From JAEMQF01 sp963791595 (lineage in GTDB: Bacteria > Pseudomonadota > Gammaproteobacteria > Burkholderiales > Burkholderiaceae_C), in the NCBI GenBank assembly GCA_963791595.1, contig CAWBTF010000012.1, positions 62,001-126,000 on the forward strand: a stretch of DNA of 64,000 nucleotides. The letters are read 5' to 3'. The notes below the pieces were generated by a model. The model was not told the origin of the DNA and ran no database searches. It worked only from the letters and a program-made list of their open reading frames with translations. The translations under genes and the position numbers were made by a program. Shown piece after piece: positions 25,596-35,940 of the stretch. Each line of letters opens with the position of its first letter. Position 1 is the first letter of the stretch.

Positions 25596-27569
25596 TCACA
25601 CCGACTGGCGAAACGCCGGCATTGCCTGATCGGCGCGTTGATCGGCAGTGGCGGCGGGTTCGGTCGGCTCGCCGCTTCGATTCGTTGGCGCGACTTCGCC
25701 ACCGTCACGCACAGCAGCGGCAGCACTCAACAAGGTCTCGCGCAAGTCGGCAACGCTGACTTTCAACAGCCGCGAGTACCTCGACGCGATGTGCGTCAAC
25801 GCCGCGGTGCAGCGTTGCGCGGGCAACAACTCGCCGGCAGCGGCCAGTTCGTTGGCGGCGCTCGCCGTGGCACGCAGGATTTCAACGTCGCTGTCGGGCA
25901 TGCGCACGGATTTGTCGACTGGCAGAGTACGCGTCATGTTCACCACGTCTTCGCCCAACCCCCAGTGGCGCACCACGGCGCCACGCAAGGCATCGAAGTC
26001 CACACCCAGCACGGCGTTCGCGGCCGCCTGTTCCGGTAGGCCAGGCAATTGCGTCGCTTCACCCGACGCAGCCGCCGGCCCCACGCTGGCCTGCATGAGC
26101 TGCTCGATCTGCTCAGCCTCTTCCGGAAAGTGGTAGCGCACCAGCAGCTGGCCGAGGTTTTGCAAGATCACGACGAGAAACACGACTTCGGGGTCGTATC
26201 CCGCAGGCCGCAACGCCTGGGCGGCGTAGCCCGCCAGACGAACCCGGTCGATCAAGCGCCGCATCGCAGCCGTGTGTTCAGGCGCCAACGGCCCCGGCCA
26301 GACCCGCAAGGCATTGGCCGCGCGGCGCACGCCGTCGACGCCCAACAGCGCGATGCTGCGCCGCACGGCGAGGATCGGACCGTCACCGGACAGCAGTGAA
26401 CCGCGCACCTGCACCGAGTTCGATGCTCGCAGCAATTCCAGGCTCAAGGCGATGTCTTGCAGCACCTGTGCCGCGATCTCTTCGGCGTGCTGACCTTCGA
26501 CACTCGTGATTCCCGCCACCATCACGGCCAGCCCCGGCTGGGCGGGCAAATGCCCGACGCGGCTCATTCGGTCCAGCAACAGCGCCAGTGGCCCACCGGA
26601 ATCCACTGCCTGCGCCTGGCGAAAGCCTTCGAGCGCCCGCAACAGCGTTCGCGCACTGCGGTAGCGCTGCCGCTCCTGGTGCGCCGTGCTGCGATTCACG
26701 ATCGCGCGCAACGCGTCGGGAACGGGATGCGTGGTGTTGAACGACAAGCGAAGGATTTCCTGGCCCCACGGTGCGAGCTGGCCGATCGCGGCGCCGAAGT
26801 CGGGCTCGTCCAGCGCGGGTTGGCCAGTGAGCCACTGGTGCATCATCAATCCGCAGCCGAGCAGGTCAATCTCGGCTTGACGACGTTGCCGCTGCACCTG
26901 CCCGAGGTCGGCGGCGCGCGGAGAAGTTTCGGTCGCGTTGGTCGACGCCACGCGGATCGACGGCGAAGCGCCGGCCGCGCCGAGCGCCATCCAGCGCGCT
27001 TGGCCCTGGTCGTCGATCAGCAGCGAGTGCATTTGCACGTCGTGATGGCCCATGCCCGCGTCGTGCACGTAGGCCAGGCCCTGCAAAGCCTGAATCATCG
27101 CGTCCACCATTTCCGCCGGTGTGGTGGCCGGATGCGCGCTCAGCCATTCGGTCAGCGTAATGCCATGCACGCGATCCACGACGACATACGGCCACTGGTC
27201 GCGCAGGCCCGTTTCCAGCACCGGAGCGAGGTTCGGATGGTTGAGCCGGGCGGCCTTCTTCACCCCCGAGAGCCACGCCTCCAGCGCCACCGCGCCCACG
27301 GGTTGCTCGCGCGGCATCATGAGCATGACATCGTGCGCCGCGGCGGGATCGAAGGCCAGCCAGGCCATCGTCGCCGCGCTCTTGCCCAGCAGCTGGCGCA
27401 GCTCGTAGCGCCCGAACTTGCGCAGCACGGGCGTCTTGGCGGGAGGTCCGGAAACGGCAGTCATGTGGCCCACCGATTGGACCTTGCCGCTGAGGCGCCG
27501 AAACCACCGATCAATGCGGGGATTCGCGGGCAAATCCGAGTCGTCCGGTCGCCACCGATCGCCCGGCAC
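25596..27569 (-). CDS. Pseudokinase-HDOD domain fusion protein
   Basis: Protein of 657 residues. The N-terminal half has a Ser/Thr kinase fold (about 52-315) with key residues lost: no glycine loop (LLGKSAATMAW), Met84 in place of the VAIK lysine, HHDVQMHSLLI at 175-185 instead of HRDLKPxNILI, and ALG (195-197) instead of DFG. It should not phosphorylate. The C-terminal half is an HDOD domain (about 335-560, with LELLRASNSVQV, AVRRSIALLGVDGV and VVILQNLGQLLV), a fold tied to regulatory signalling. The GTG at 27569 lies nine bases after the addA stop; an ATG at 27464 is an alternative. Function unknown; perhaps a scaffold. Confidence 0.85.
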   Translation of the reverse strand: MPGDRWRPDDSDLPANPRIDRWFRRLSGKVQSVGHMTAVSGPPAKTPVLRKFGRYELRQLLGKSAATMAWLAFDPAAAHDVMLMMPREQPVGAVALEAWLSGVKKAARLNHPNLAPVLETGLRDQWPYVVVDRVHGITLTEWLSAHPATTPAEMVDAMIQALQGLAYVHDAGMGHHDVQMHSLLIDDQGQARWMALGAAGASPSIRVASTNATETSPRAADLGQVQRQRRQAEIDLLGCGLMMHQWLTGQPALDEPDFGAAIGQLAPWGQEILRLSFNTTHPVPDALRAIVNRSTAHQERQRYRSARTLLRALEGFRQAQAVDSGGPLALLLDRMSRVGHLPAQPGLAVMVAGITSVEGQHAEEIAAQVLQDIALSLELLRASNSVQVRGSLLSGDGPILAVRRSIALLGVDGVRRAANALRVWPGPLAPEHTAAMRRLIDRVRLAGYAAQALRPAGYDPEVVFLVVILQNLGQLLVRYHFPEEAEQIEQLMQASVGPAAASGEATQLPGLPEQAAANAVLGVDFDALRGAVVRHWGLGEDVVNMTRTLPVDKSVRMPDSDVEILRATASAANELAAAGELLPAQRCTAALTHIASRYSRLLKVSVADLRETLLSAAAAVRDGGEVAPTNRSGEPTEPAATADQRADQAMPAFRQSV

Positions 27570-27578
27570 CGCCGCCGA

Positions 27579-30500
27579 TCAGCCGATTTCGATCAGACGC
27601 CCCTGTCCCGTGAGAAAGGCGCAGCGCACGGTGGCGCCGGGTTCCAGGCAGGCCACCGCCTCGCGATAGCTCAGCAATTGGTTCCGGTAGGGCTCAAGCT
27701 GCTCCGGCCGGTGCATGAGTTTGTAGTCGAGCACCCACCATGCCCCGCCATGCGCGGCGTCGAACTGACACAGACGATCAATGCGCAAAACGTCGCCGTG
27801 CAAACTGACCGGCACTTCATTGCCCGACCAGCGCAGCGCGGTCCGGTCGAAGAACGAGGCAGACTCGGGGCTCGACAGAATCGTCGAGCCGATGGCCAGG
27901 ACCTGCTCTTCGTTTGCGCCGAACTCGCGCGCCGCGCGATCGGCGAGCTGCGGCCGATCTTGAACGGCGGTGCTGCGCAGGCCCGGCGCAGCCCATTCGA
28001 GAAATCGGTGCACAGCGCGGCCGAGGCACTGCATGGCGGACGAATCGCCTTCGGTATCTTCGCCGCTTCGTGGCTGGTCAGGTGCAATGTCGGGCCCGCG
28101 CTCCCATCTCGGCAGCACTTTGAGCCGCACCGTCGCGTCAAGCGCTATGGCGCGACCGATCTCGGCATTCGCAGGCTTGTCAGGTTCCCACGGTGCGGCG
28201 TGAGGCGCCATCCTGTCCCACCACGACAGACCGGGCTCGCCCCGGTGCGGCTGCGTGGCGCTCAGCACGAGCCGTTCCTTGGCACGCGTCAACGCGACGT
28301 AAAGACCATTGAGTTCCTCGCGCAGGCGCGCCTCTCGTTCCGTTTGCAGCAGTTCGCGCAACGACGTTGGGCATCGCGTCTCGGAATACACGAACGCGCA
28401 GCGCAGCGGCGTCTGAGCGTGCACCGGCCAATCGACGAGCACGCCGGGGGGCCTCGACGTTGCCGCTTCGGGTTGGGCGTCCATCACGAACACGACACGT
28501 GCCTCCAGGCCCTTTGCGCCGTGCACGGTGAGCAGCTGAACCGCGTCGGAACGCGCGGGAGATATCACGCGTACGCTGCGCCGTTTCAACGCCCGCACGA
28601 AGTTGTACGGCGTTGAATAGCGGGCGCCATCGAGCGTCAAGGCTTGCGCCAGCAACGCGTCGATCGAATCGAGCGCGGCCCGGCATTGGTCGGGCGCAAC
28701 GCATTGCGCGACCCGCTCGCGGTATTCGCCCTGGTGCACGATGCGCTCCAGCAAGTCGTGCGGCGGCAACCGGGTGGCGTCGCCGCGCCAGCGCTGCAAC
28801 AACTCGCGGGCGCGCTGCAATGCGGGGCTGGCGTCCGGCGCTTGTGGATTTTGCGGCGCTTGCATCAGCGCCGCCCACCAGGACCCCCGCGCGTCACGCT
28901 GCCGGGCGAGTGTCATCAGATCCTCATCGCTGGCGCCGAACAAGGGACTGCGCAGCGCCTGGGCCAGTGACAAGTCGTGCTCCGGAGAGGCCAGCACGTC
29001 GAGCACGGCCACCAGGTCTCGTGCTTCGGGGGCGTCGAGCAAGGCATGGTCTTCGACCGCGACGAAGGGAATGTGGAGTGCGCGCAGGGCCGTCGCCGCC
29101 AGGCGCAGCGATTGGCGCTTGCGGCACAACACCATGACTTCGTGCGCGGCGATCGCCTCGCTGCGGACCAACTCGGCCACCGCGCTCGCGACACGTCGGG
29201 CCTCTTCTTCGCGCAGCACTTCGTCGACACTGTGGCGCGGCGTGATCAGGCTGTCGCGCCAGACCTTCGTGGCACCGTCATCAGGCTTGGTGCCTCCTCG
29301 AGCAGCGCCCGGCCGCGGCACGCTCGGCAAGACCCGGATTCCCGCGCTTTGCGCGCCCTGCACCTCGCTGCTGTGCCGGCGGTAGGCGCCGAATTCGCCG
29401 AGTTCGCTGGCACGCAGGAAGACTTCGTTCAGCGGCTCGATGATCTGCGGGGCGTTGCGCCGCGTGTGGTCGCATTCGAGAATCACGCCCTCCAATGCGT
29501 CGCGCACAAAGGCGCGCACGGCTTCGAACACCCGCGGTTCGGCGCGACGAAAGCGGTAGATGCTTTGTTTCGGGTCGCCGACGATGAAGATCGACGGCGG
29601 GCGCTGGCCGCTCGCGCCGCCGCCCGCGCCGGCGTAACCCATCAACCAGGCGTGCAGGGCCTGCCATTGCAGCGGGCTGGTGTCCTGGAACTCGTCGATC
29701 AGCACATGGCGGTAGCGCGCGTCAAGCCGCTCCTGAACCCAGCCGGCAAGGGTGCCGTCGCGCAGCAAGGCCAGCGCGCAGCCTTCCAGGTCGGCCATGT
29801 CGGCCAGCCCTTGTGCCCTCTTGTACGCCGCGTACTGGACCAGCAGCACGCGTGACAGGCGCACCATCGCGAGGTGCTCCAACTGCGCTTCGTGTTGCTG
29901 AATCTGTTCGGCCAGCCTCTCCAGCCGCGCTTGAACTTCGGGCAGGCCCGCGACTCTGCCCAGTTCGCGCCGCCCTGTGTCGGTGAACAGGACCTCCCAT
30001 GCCGAAGTGAAATACTGCACGGCGTCGGCTTGTTCCATCGCCTGTATCAGTCGCTGCGCTGCAGCCTGGGCGCGGGCTCCGCCACGCGCCAGTTCAATGG
30101 CCAAGCCGCGCAGCGACAAGCGCCAGATGGGGGCATTCAGCGTCTGCCCCGGGTGTTGACCCGGATCGAGCTCGGGCCACACCTGCGCCGCGCTGGCGAC
30201 ACTGGTCTCGAGCGTGCCCGCCTGGTCGGCGCGTTCAATCTCGATGCGCCGCTCCAGCGCCGCCTCGAGCCATTCGCGCAGGCGGGCCCGGCCACGGCGC
30301 GCGCAGAGCGCCTCGAAGTCGGCGCGGCAATCGGCATCTTCGCGCACCGCGGCGTGAAAACGCCGCCACACGGCAGCGCGATGCTCGTCGATCGTTTCAA
30401 TCAACTCCACATCACGTTGCAGCCCCAGCTCGTCGAGCAATTCGCTCGGCGCTGAGCGCAAGAGTTGAGCGAACCAGGCATGAAACGTCTGCACTTGCAC

Positions 30501-30884
30501 GCCGCGAACTTCGTTCAGCAGGCGGGAGTGCAATTGGGCCAGCTCGGGCGCAAGCCGAGTGGCGGCTGAGGGAGCGAGGCCACGGGCGACCAGTACTTCG
30601 GCGCGCTCGGCCGGTGTCAGCGTGGGGTCTGAGAATTCGAGCAGCCACTCGTTCAGGCGCTGCTGCATTTCGCTCGCGGCCTTGCGCGTGAACGTGATCG
30701 CCAGAACTTCCTGGGGGCGCGCACCCTCGAGCAGCGCGCGCAGGATGCGCGAGACCAGGATCCAGGTCTTGCCGGCTCCGGCGCAGGCCTCGACGACGCA
30801 GCTTCGGCCGGGGTCGCACGCCAGCCGATAGAACTGTTCGCGGCTGACCGGCTGGCCGTCGGCCCGGTAGGCAGGCCCACTCAT
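27579..30884 (-). CDS. addA: AddA-like UvrD-family helicase/nuclease
   Basis: Protein of 1101 residues acting in double-strand break end processing with the AddB-like partner. Superfamily I helicase motifs: Q motif and Walker A (VEACAGAGKT, about 31-40), ITFTRKAASEM, DEAD-like LIDEFQDTSPLQWQAL, VGDPKQSIYRFRRAEP and LLTVHGAKGLEARVVF. A C-terminal PD-(D/E)XK nuclease domain has WVLDYKL and a following QLLSYREA. The ATG at 30884 overlaps the addB stop as ATGA, the hallmark of coupled translation. This boundary matters because another frame of addB runs open into this gene and suggests a false fusion. Confidence 0.9.
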   Translation of the reverse strand: MSGPAYRADGQPVSREQFYRLACDPGRSCVVEACAGAGKTWILVSRILRALLEGARPQEVLAITFTRKAASEMQQRLNEWLLEFSDPTLTPAERAEVLVARGLAPSAATRLAPELAQLHSRLLNEVRGVQVQTFHAWFAQLLRSAPSELLDELGLQRDVELIETIDEHRAAVWRRFHAAVREDADCRADFEALCARRGRARLREWLEAALERRIEIERADQAGTLETSVASAAQVWPELDPGQHPGQTLNAPIWRLSLRGLAIELARGGARAQAAAQRLIQAMEQADAVQYFTSAWEVLFTDTGRRELGRVAGLPEVQARLERLAEQIQQHEAQLEHLAMVRLSRVLLVQYAAYKRAQGLADMADLEGCALALLRDGTLAGWVQERLDARYRHVLIDEFQDTSPLQWQALHAWLMGYAGAGGGASGQRPPSIFIVGDPKQSIYRFRRAEPRVFEAVRAFVRDALEGVILECDHTRRNAPQIIEPLNEVFLRASELGEFGAYRRHSSEVQGAQSAGIRVLPSVPRPGAARGGTKPDDGATKVWRDSLITPRHSVDEVLREEEARRVASAVAELVRSEAIAAHEVMVLCRKRQSLRLAATALRALHIPFVAVEDHALLDAPEARDLVAVLDVLASPEHDLSLAQALRSPLFGASDEDLMTLARQRDARGSWWAALMQAPQNPQAPDASPALQRARELLQRWRGDATRLPPHDLLERIVHQGEYRERVAQCVAPDQCRAALDSIDALLAQALTLDGARYSTPYNFVRALKRRSVRVISPARSDAVQLLTVHGAKGLEARVVFVMDAQPEAATSRPPGVLVDWPVHAQTPLRCAFVYSETRCPTSLRELLQTEREARLREELNGLYVALTRAKERLVLSATQPHRGEPGLSWWDRMAPHAAPWEPDKPANAEIGRAIALDATVRLKVLPRWERGPDIAPDQPRSGEDTEGDSSAMQCLGRAVHRFLEWAAPGLRSTAVQDRPQLADRAAREFGANEEQVLAIGSTILSSPESASFFDRTALRWSGNEVPVSLHGDVLRIDRLCQFDAAHGGAWWVLDYKLMHRPEQLEPYRNQLLSYREAVACLEPGATVRCAFLTGQGRLIEIG

Positions 30885-33536
30885 GTGAGCGAAATCGTTG
30901 GGCTTGCCCAATGGTCGCGCCGGCACAGGCCTCGCGCTTCGCAGTATTCGCAAGCGGCCCCCTCGCCCAGCGGGTGCAGGCGCGCGCCGGCGCGCAGCTG
31001 GGCAAGCTCCGACGCCATGCCGTCGATCAGTGCATGCGCCGACTCGGCAACACCGCGATGCTCGATCTCCTCGACGCCCTTGCGGCTGTCGAGCGCAAGA
31101 TAGAACGCGCGCAGCGGGATCGACATGTTCTCCGGCAGCAGGGCAGCGTAAAACGCCAGCTGCGTGTCTTCGAACGGCTCGCGCACTTTGTCTTTCAGCG
31201 CCTGAGCATTGCCGGTCTTGTAGTCGATCAACACCGACTGCGAAGGAGGCGCCGCTGCCGATCGTATCGATCCGATCGATCTTGCCCAGCAGTTCCACGC
31301 CTTGCAGGTCCTCGGGCGCACGGATCACCTCGAGCTCGCCGTGGGCCCAGCACTGCCCTGCCCGCTCGCGTTCATGCAGCCATTCGATGTAGCGCGGCGC
31401 GAGCGCCTTGAACGATGCGGCGTAGGGCAGAAACTCGTTGTCGTCGAGCCCGGTTTCGCGCTGGCAAGCCTGCGCCGTGGACATCAGCCGATCGAGCTCG
31501 ATCGCAGGCACTACCGCCTCGGTCCGGTGGGTATGAAAGCGGTGCAACACCACGTGCAACCAGTTTCCATAGTCGCGTTTCTCGAGGTCGCGCTCGAGTT
31601 CGTCGGGCACGCGCAGGAGCAGCACGACCTTGGCGAAGAACCGGTAGGGGCACTCGCGCAGGGCTTCGAAGGAACTCGCTGACAATCGCTGTGGCAGCAT
31701 CGCCACGACGCTCGGACCGTAACGCTCGATGCGATGACGCTCCAGAACTTGCTCGGTTCGGGGATCCATCCACTGCGCGAAGCAACGACCTTGAGCCTTC
31801 AGCGAAGCGGCCCACTGTTCGACCAAGGGGCTGTTCGACAAGAGCTGCGCGTCGTCTTGGCGGCGCCGCAACAACGTCAAGCTCGCACCGCACCACCAGA
31901 GCTGGGCCATTCGCAGGCGTTCGGCTTCGCGGCGCTGCTGCACCCCCTCCAGGCCGAGGGCGACGGCCTGCGCGTCGCTCAGCAGCGGATGCATGAGGTT
32001 GGCCGCGCCGAGCCGGGTGGCATCCGTGCCCGGGAAAACGATCGCGCCGAGCGGTCGAAGCATCGTCTGCGCCAGCGGAGCAATGATCACGTCGGCGAGT
32101 TCGGCGCGCACCGATGCGGGAACGAAACTGCCCGACTCCAAGGCGGAATCGACCCAGCGCGTGAACTCGCCGAGCGCCAGCACCACTTGTCCGGCGGCCG
32201 CCCAGACGCTGTGTTCGCCCGGTGACGCTGAGTCGGTCAAGCCGAGTTTGGCGATGACTTGCCGGCCGGCGTCGTCTTCGCTCAGGGCCGCCAGCGCGCC
32301 GCATTCCGCCAGCGCGGTGCTGAGCGCGCCGAGCCAACTTTTCAGCGTCTGCGCTCCACCGCCGGCAAGACGCTCCAGGCAAGCGATCGCCAAACGCACG
32401 AGTCGCCGGCTGTCTGGTCCGAGCGCCGCACCCGGCAGCGCGGCGATGCGCGACAGACTGGCCTGGCGGCACGACGCTTCGAGGGACGCTGTGGCCGCGG
32501 CGACGTCATCGATGCCCTGCCATTCAGCTCCAGTCTTGATCCAATCGAGCAGCCCATCGGTCGACGCGCCAGGTTGCGCCGCGCGCAGCAGTGTCACCAC
32601 TCGAGCCGCCGCGCGAGTGGTGGAAAGTTTCCATCCGGTTTCATCGCGAATTGAAATCGAGCCCCGCTCCAGCAGAGCGCGCACGCGTCGAACCAGAATC
32701 CGGTCTTGCGCCACCAGCGCGACCGGCCGGCACCCGGCGCTCAAGTGGCACAGCACCTGCGCTGCCGCGGATTGCGCCTCGTCTTCGAAGTCATCGCAAA
32801 TGGCAAGCACCGGTTCGGGGTCGGGCGCGAGGCCCATGGACGAGCCGCCGACGTCCAGGTCGATGACGATGCACGCGGTGTGCGCCGGCGCGGCGTCGAG
32901 CACATTGAGCGTCAATGCGTCGCGCCCACCCGCGCTCACCGCGAACCATGCAGCGGGCTCGACGGAAAACAGCGCATCGGTGGCGGGCGATGCACTCACG
33001 GCAGCCCATTCGAGGGCAATGCAGGCCAGCGCTCGGTCTCTCGCGCCGACGCCGTCCACGGGGCCCAGCGCTTCGCGCACGCGAGCCCAGTAAGCCAGTC
33101 GCGCGTCCGGCCGCAACGCATGGGCGCACGACGCGAAGGCATGGGCCGTCTGGGTGAGATGCGATGCGGCTTGGGCGAAAGCCGCGGGGTCGCGCCGCTC
33201 CCACGATTGGCCCCAGGCCTGCCGGCGCAGCATCGCCAGCGCATTCAACGCATCAGTGGCGGTGTCGAACGTCAAGCCTTGCGGCTCGGTGGGGGCATGC
33301 GACGCCTGTGCTCGGGCCAAGGTGGCGGTGGTTTCCACGCGCGGCATCCAGCCACCGCGCTGTGCGAAGGCGCGAATCGCGCAGGGCAGCAGTTGAACGA
33401 AGGGCAAGAGCACGATGCTGTCGCGCAATTCGACGCCGCGCAGCGCCGCCGCATCGGCGATCGTTTCCACAATTTTCGGCCAAGGGTCGCCGGGGCAGCG
33501 GCGCCGGTCCAGATCGAGCCAAGCTATTGCGGCCAT
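30881..33536 (-). pseudogene. addB: AddB-like nuclease subunit, apparent frameshift near 31250
   Basis: Intact length would be about 884 residues. The N-terminal part (DSIVLLPFVQLLPCAIRAFA) and middle resemble AddB-type, helicase-like, ATPase-poor subunits. The nuclease domain has ECPYRFFAK, then GKIDRID, then IDYKTG, and Fe-S cysteines CEYCEARGLC. The frame switches between GKIDRID and IDYKTG, at roughly 31240-31260, as if one base were in excess. The second frame gives the correct C-terminus and stops at 30881, overlapping the addA ATG. If real, the lesion separates the PD-(D/E)XK active-site motifs and would inactivate the nuclease; a base-call error is equally possible. The first frame stays open into addA by chance. 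Confidence 0.85.
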
Positions 33537-33644
33537 GAGGAAATCAAGTGATGGGCGTAAAGCGTGCCCGCATTGCTTGTGTCAGAATGATTGTGCCCCC
33601 GGAGCAGATTCGTAGACTTGCAGGTTCGCCTGCCAGAGGATCCC

Positions 33645-33974
33645 ATGAGCAATGAATTGATCAAGCATGTGTCCGACGCGTCGTTCGACAACGATGTCCT
33701 GAAGTCGGACAAGCCGGTTCTGGTGGACTACTGGGCCGAGTGGTGCGGTCCCTGCAAGATGATCGCGCCGATCCTGGACGAGGTGTCCAAAGACTACGAT
33801 GGGCGCCTTCAAGTGACCAAGATGAATGTCGACGAGAATCGCGATGTTCCGGCCAAGTTCGGGATTCGCGGCATTCCGACGCTGATGCTGTTCAAGGGCG
33901 GGCAACTCGCCGCCACCAAAGTCGGCGCGCTGTCCAAATCGCAGTTGACAGCCTTCATCGACGGCAACCTATAA
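33645..33974 (+). CDS. trxA: Thioredoxin
   Basis: Disulfide reductase of 109 residues with the active site WAEWCGPCKM (Cys34, Cys37), buried Asp and cis-Pro motif GIRGIPTLMLFKGG. The start at 33645 has AGAGGA five bases upstream and gives the standard length. The last codons contain a consensus promoter for the downstream rho gene. It is divergent from addB. Confidence 0.97.
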   Translation: MSNELIKHVSDASFDNDVLKSDKPVLVDYWAEWCGPCKMIAPILDEVSKDYDGRLQVTKMNVDENRDVPAKFGIRGIPTLMLFKGGQLAATKVGALSKSQLTAFIDGNL

Positions 33975-33975
33975 T
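33945..33975 (+). promoter_or_regulatory. Consensus sigma-70 promoter of rho inside the end of trxA
   Basis: TTGACA (33945-33950) and TATAAT (33970-33975) are both perfect matches, separated by 19 bases. The -10 element contains the trxA stop codon. Transcription would begin near 33982 and give rho a leader of about 236 bases. The spacer is longer than the optimal 17, which could make the promoter weak or regulated. Confidence 0.65.
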
Positions 33976-34217
33976 CACCCGCAATTGTTGACGCGCCCGC
34001 GCTTGCCAGCCGGGCCCGACCCCCGAAGAATTCCGGCCCCAGCGCCGCCCCGGGACCACACCGCTCGGGTGCGTCAGGTGGTGGCCGAGACGTCCCACAC
34101 AGACATCCTTCACGGCACGGCGCTTCGGCCCTAACGGCCATCTGGCGTTCGCTGTCGGCATCCGCTCCACGGCTCGGTCGTGGCTGTCGAGTCACACTCC
34201 TCCAGCGCCTCACCCTC
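33976..34217 (+). other. Long untranslated leader region of rho
   Basis: About 240 bases between trxA and rho without a convincing gene. It is C-rich in its first half with short GC-rich inverted repeats, and no T-run terminator. Long leaders upstream of rho are known sites of autoregulation by Rho itself; the length and C-rich composition fit that, but no specific element was identified. Confidence 0.45.
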
Positions 34218-35480
<1,263 letters not shown>

Positions 35481-35499
35481 GGCGCACTCAACCTCAGGC

Positions 35500-35505
35500 T
35501 AGAAT
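35500..35505 (+). promoter_or_regulatory. -10-like element upstream of rpmE2
   Basis: TAGAAT lies 75 bases before the rpmE2 start, in the short gap after rho. There is no good -35. Confidence 0.35.
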
Positions 35506-35579
35506 CGCGGGCTTCACGCCGCAGGCAAGTGCGCATCGACGTTGCGTGGCTACCGCTCACACAGCAAAAGGACATTGGC

Positions 35580-35840
35580 ATGAAAGATGGAATTCACCCC
35601 GCGTATCGCGAAGTCTGCTTCGTCGATTTGTCGAACGGCTTCAAGTTCGTGACGCGCTCCACCGCGCAAACGCGCGAGACGATCAAGATGGACGACGGCC
35701 GCGAGTTGCCGCTCTACAAGGTGGAGACGACGAGCGAATCGCACCCGTTCTACACCGGCACACAGAAGAGCGTGGACGCGCTGGGCGGCCGGGTCGAGAA
35801 GTTCCGCAACAAGTTCACCCGCATCGGCCCGAAAAAATAG
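35580..35840 (+). CDS. rpmE2: 50S ribosomal protein L31 type B
   Basis: Protein of 86 residues beginning MKDGIHPAYREVCFVDL. It has only one cysteine, so it is the zinc-independent (C-minus) form of L31. Such forms often replace the zinc form under zinc limitation, but they are the sole copy in many betaproteobacteria. AAGGA precedes the ATG. A rho-independent terminator follows 28 bases after the stop. Confidence 0.95.
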   Translation: MKDGIHPAYREVCFVDLSNGFKFVTRSTAQTRETIKMDDGRELPLYKVETTSESHPFYTGTQKSVDALGGRVEKFRNKFTRIGPKK

Positions 35841-35868
35841 TTCGCCTGCCCGCGGGCACCTTGAATCC

Positions 35869-35890
35869 AGGCAGCTTCGGCTGCCTTTTT
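35869..35890 (+). terminator. Rho-independent terminator after rpmE2
   Basis: AGGCAGC, TTCG loop, GCTGCCT, then a T-run: a perfect 7-bp stem with the stable UUCG tetraloop. Confidence 0.9.
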
Positions 35891-35940
35891 CATTGCCTCG
35901 CGCGCTTGCGGCATGATCGGGCATCGACTCCGGCAAGACA

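Noticed and set aside
27579..33536. Genuine AddB-AddA fusion protein
   Set aside because: The joining segment is arginine-rich out-of-frame sequence, while the alternative frame gives the proper AddB C-terminus with Fe-S cysteines and an ATGA overlap with addA.
33976..34217. Rho-independent terminator after trxA
   Set aside because: GC-rich inverted repeats exist but none is followed by a T-run.
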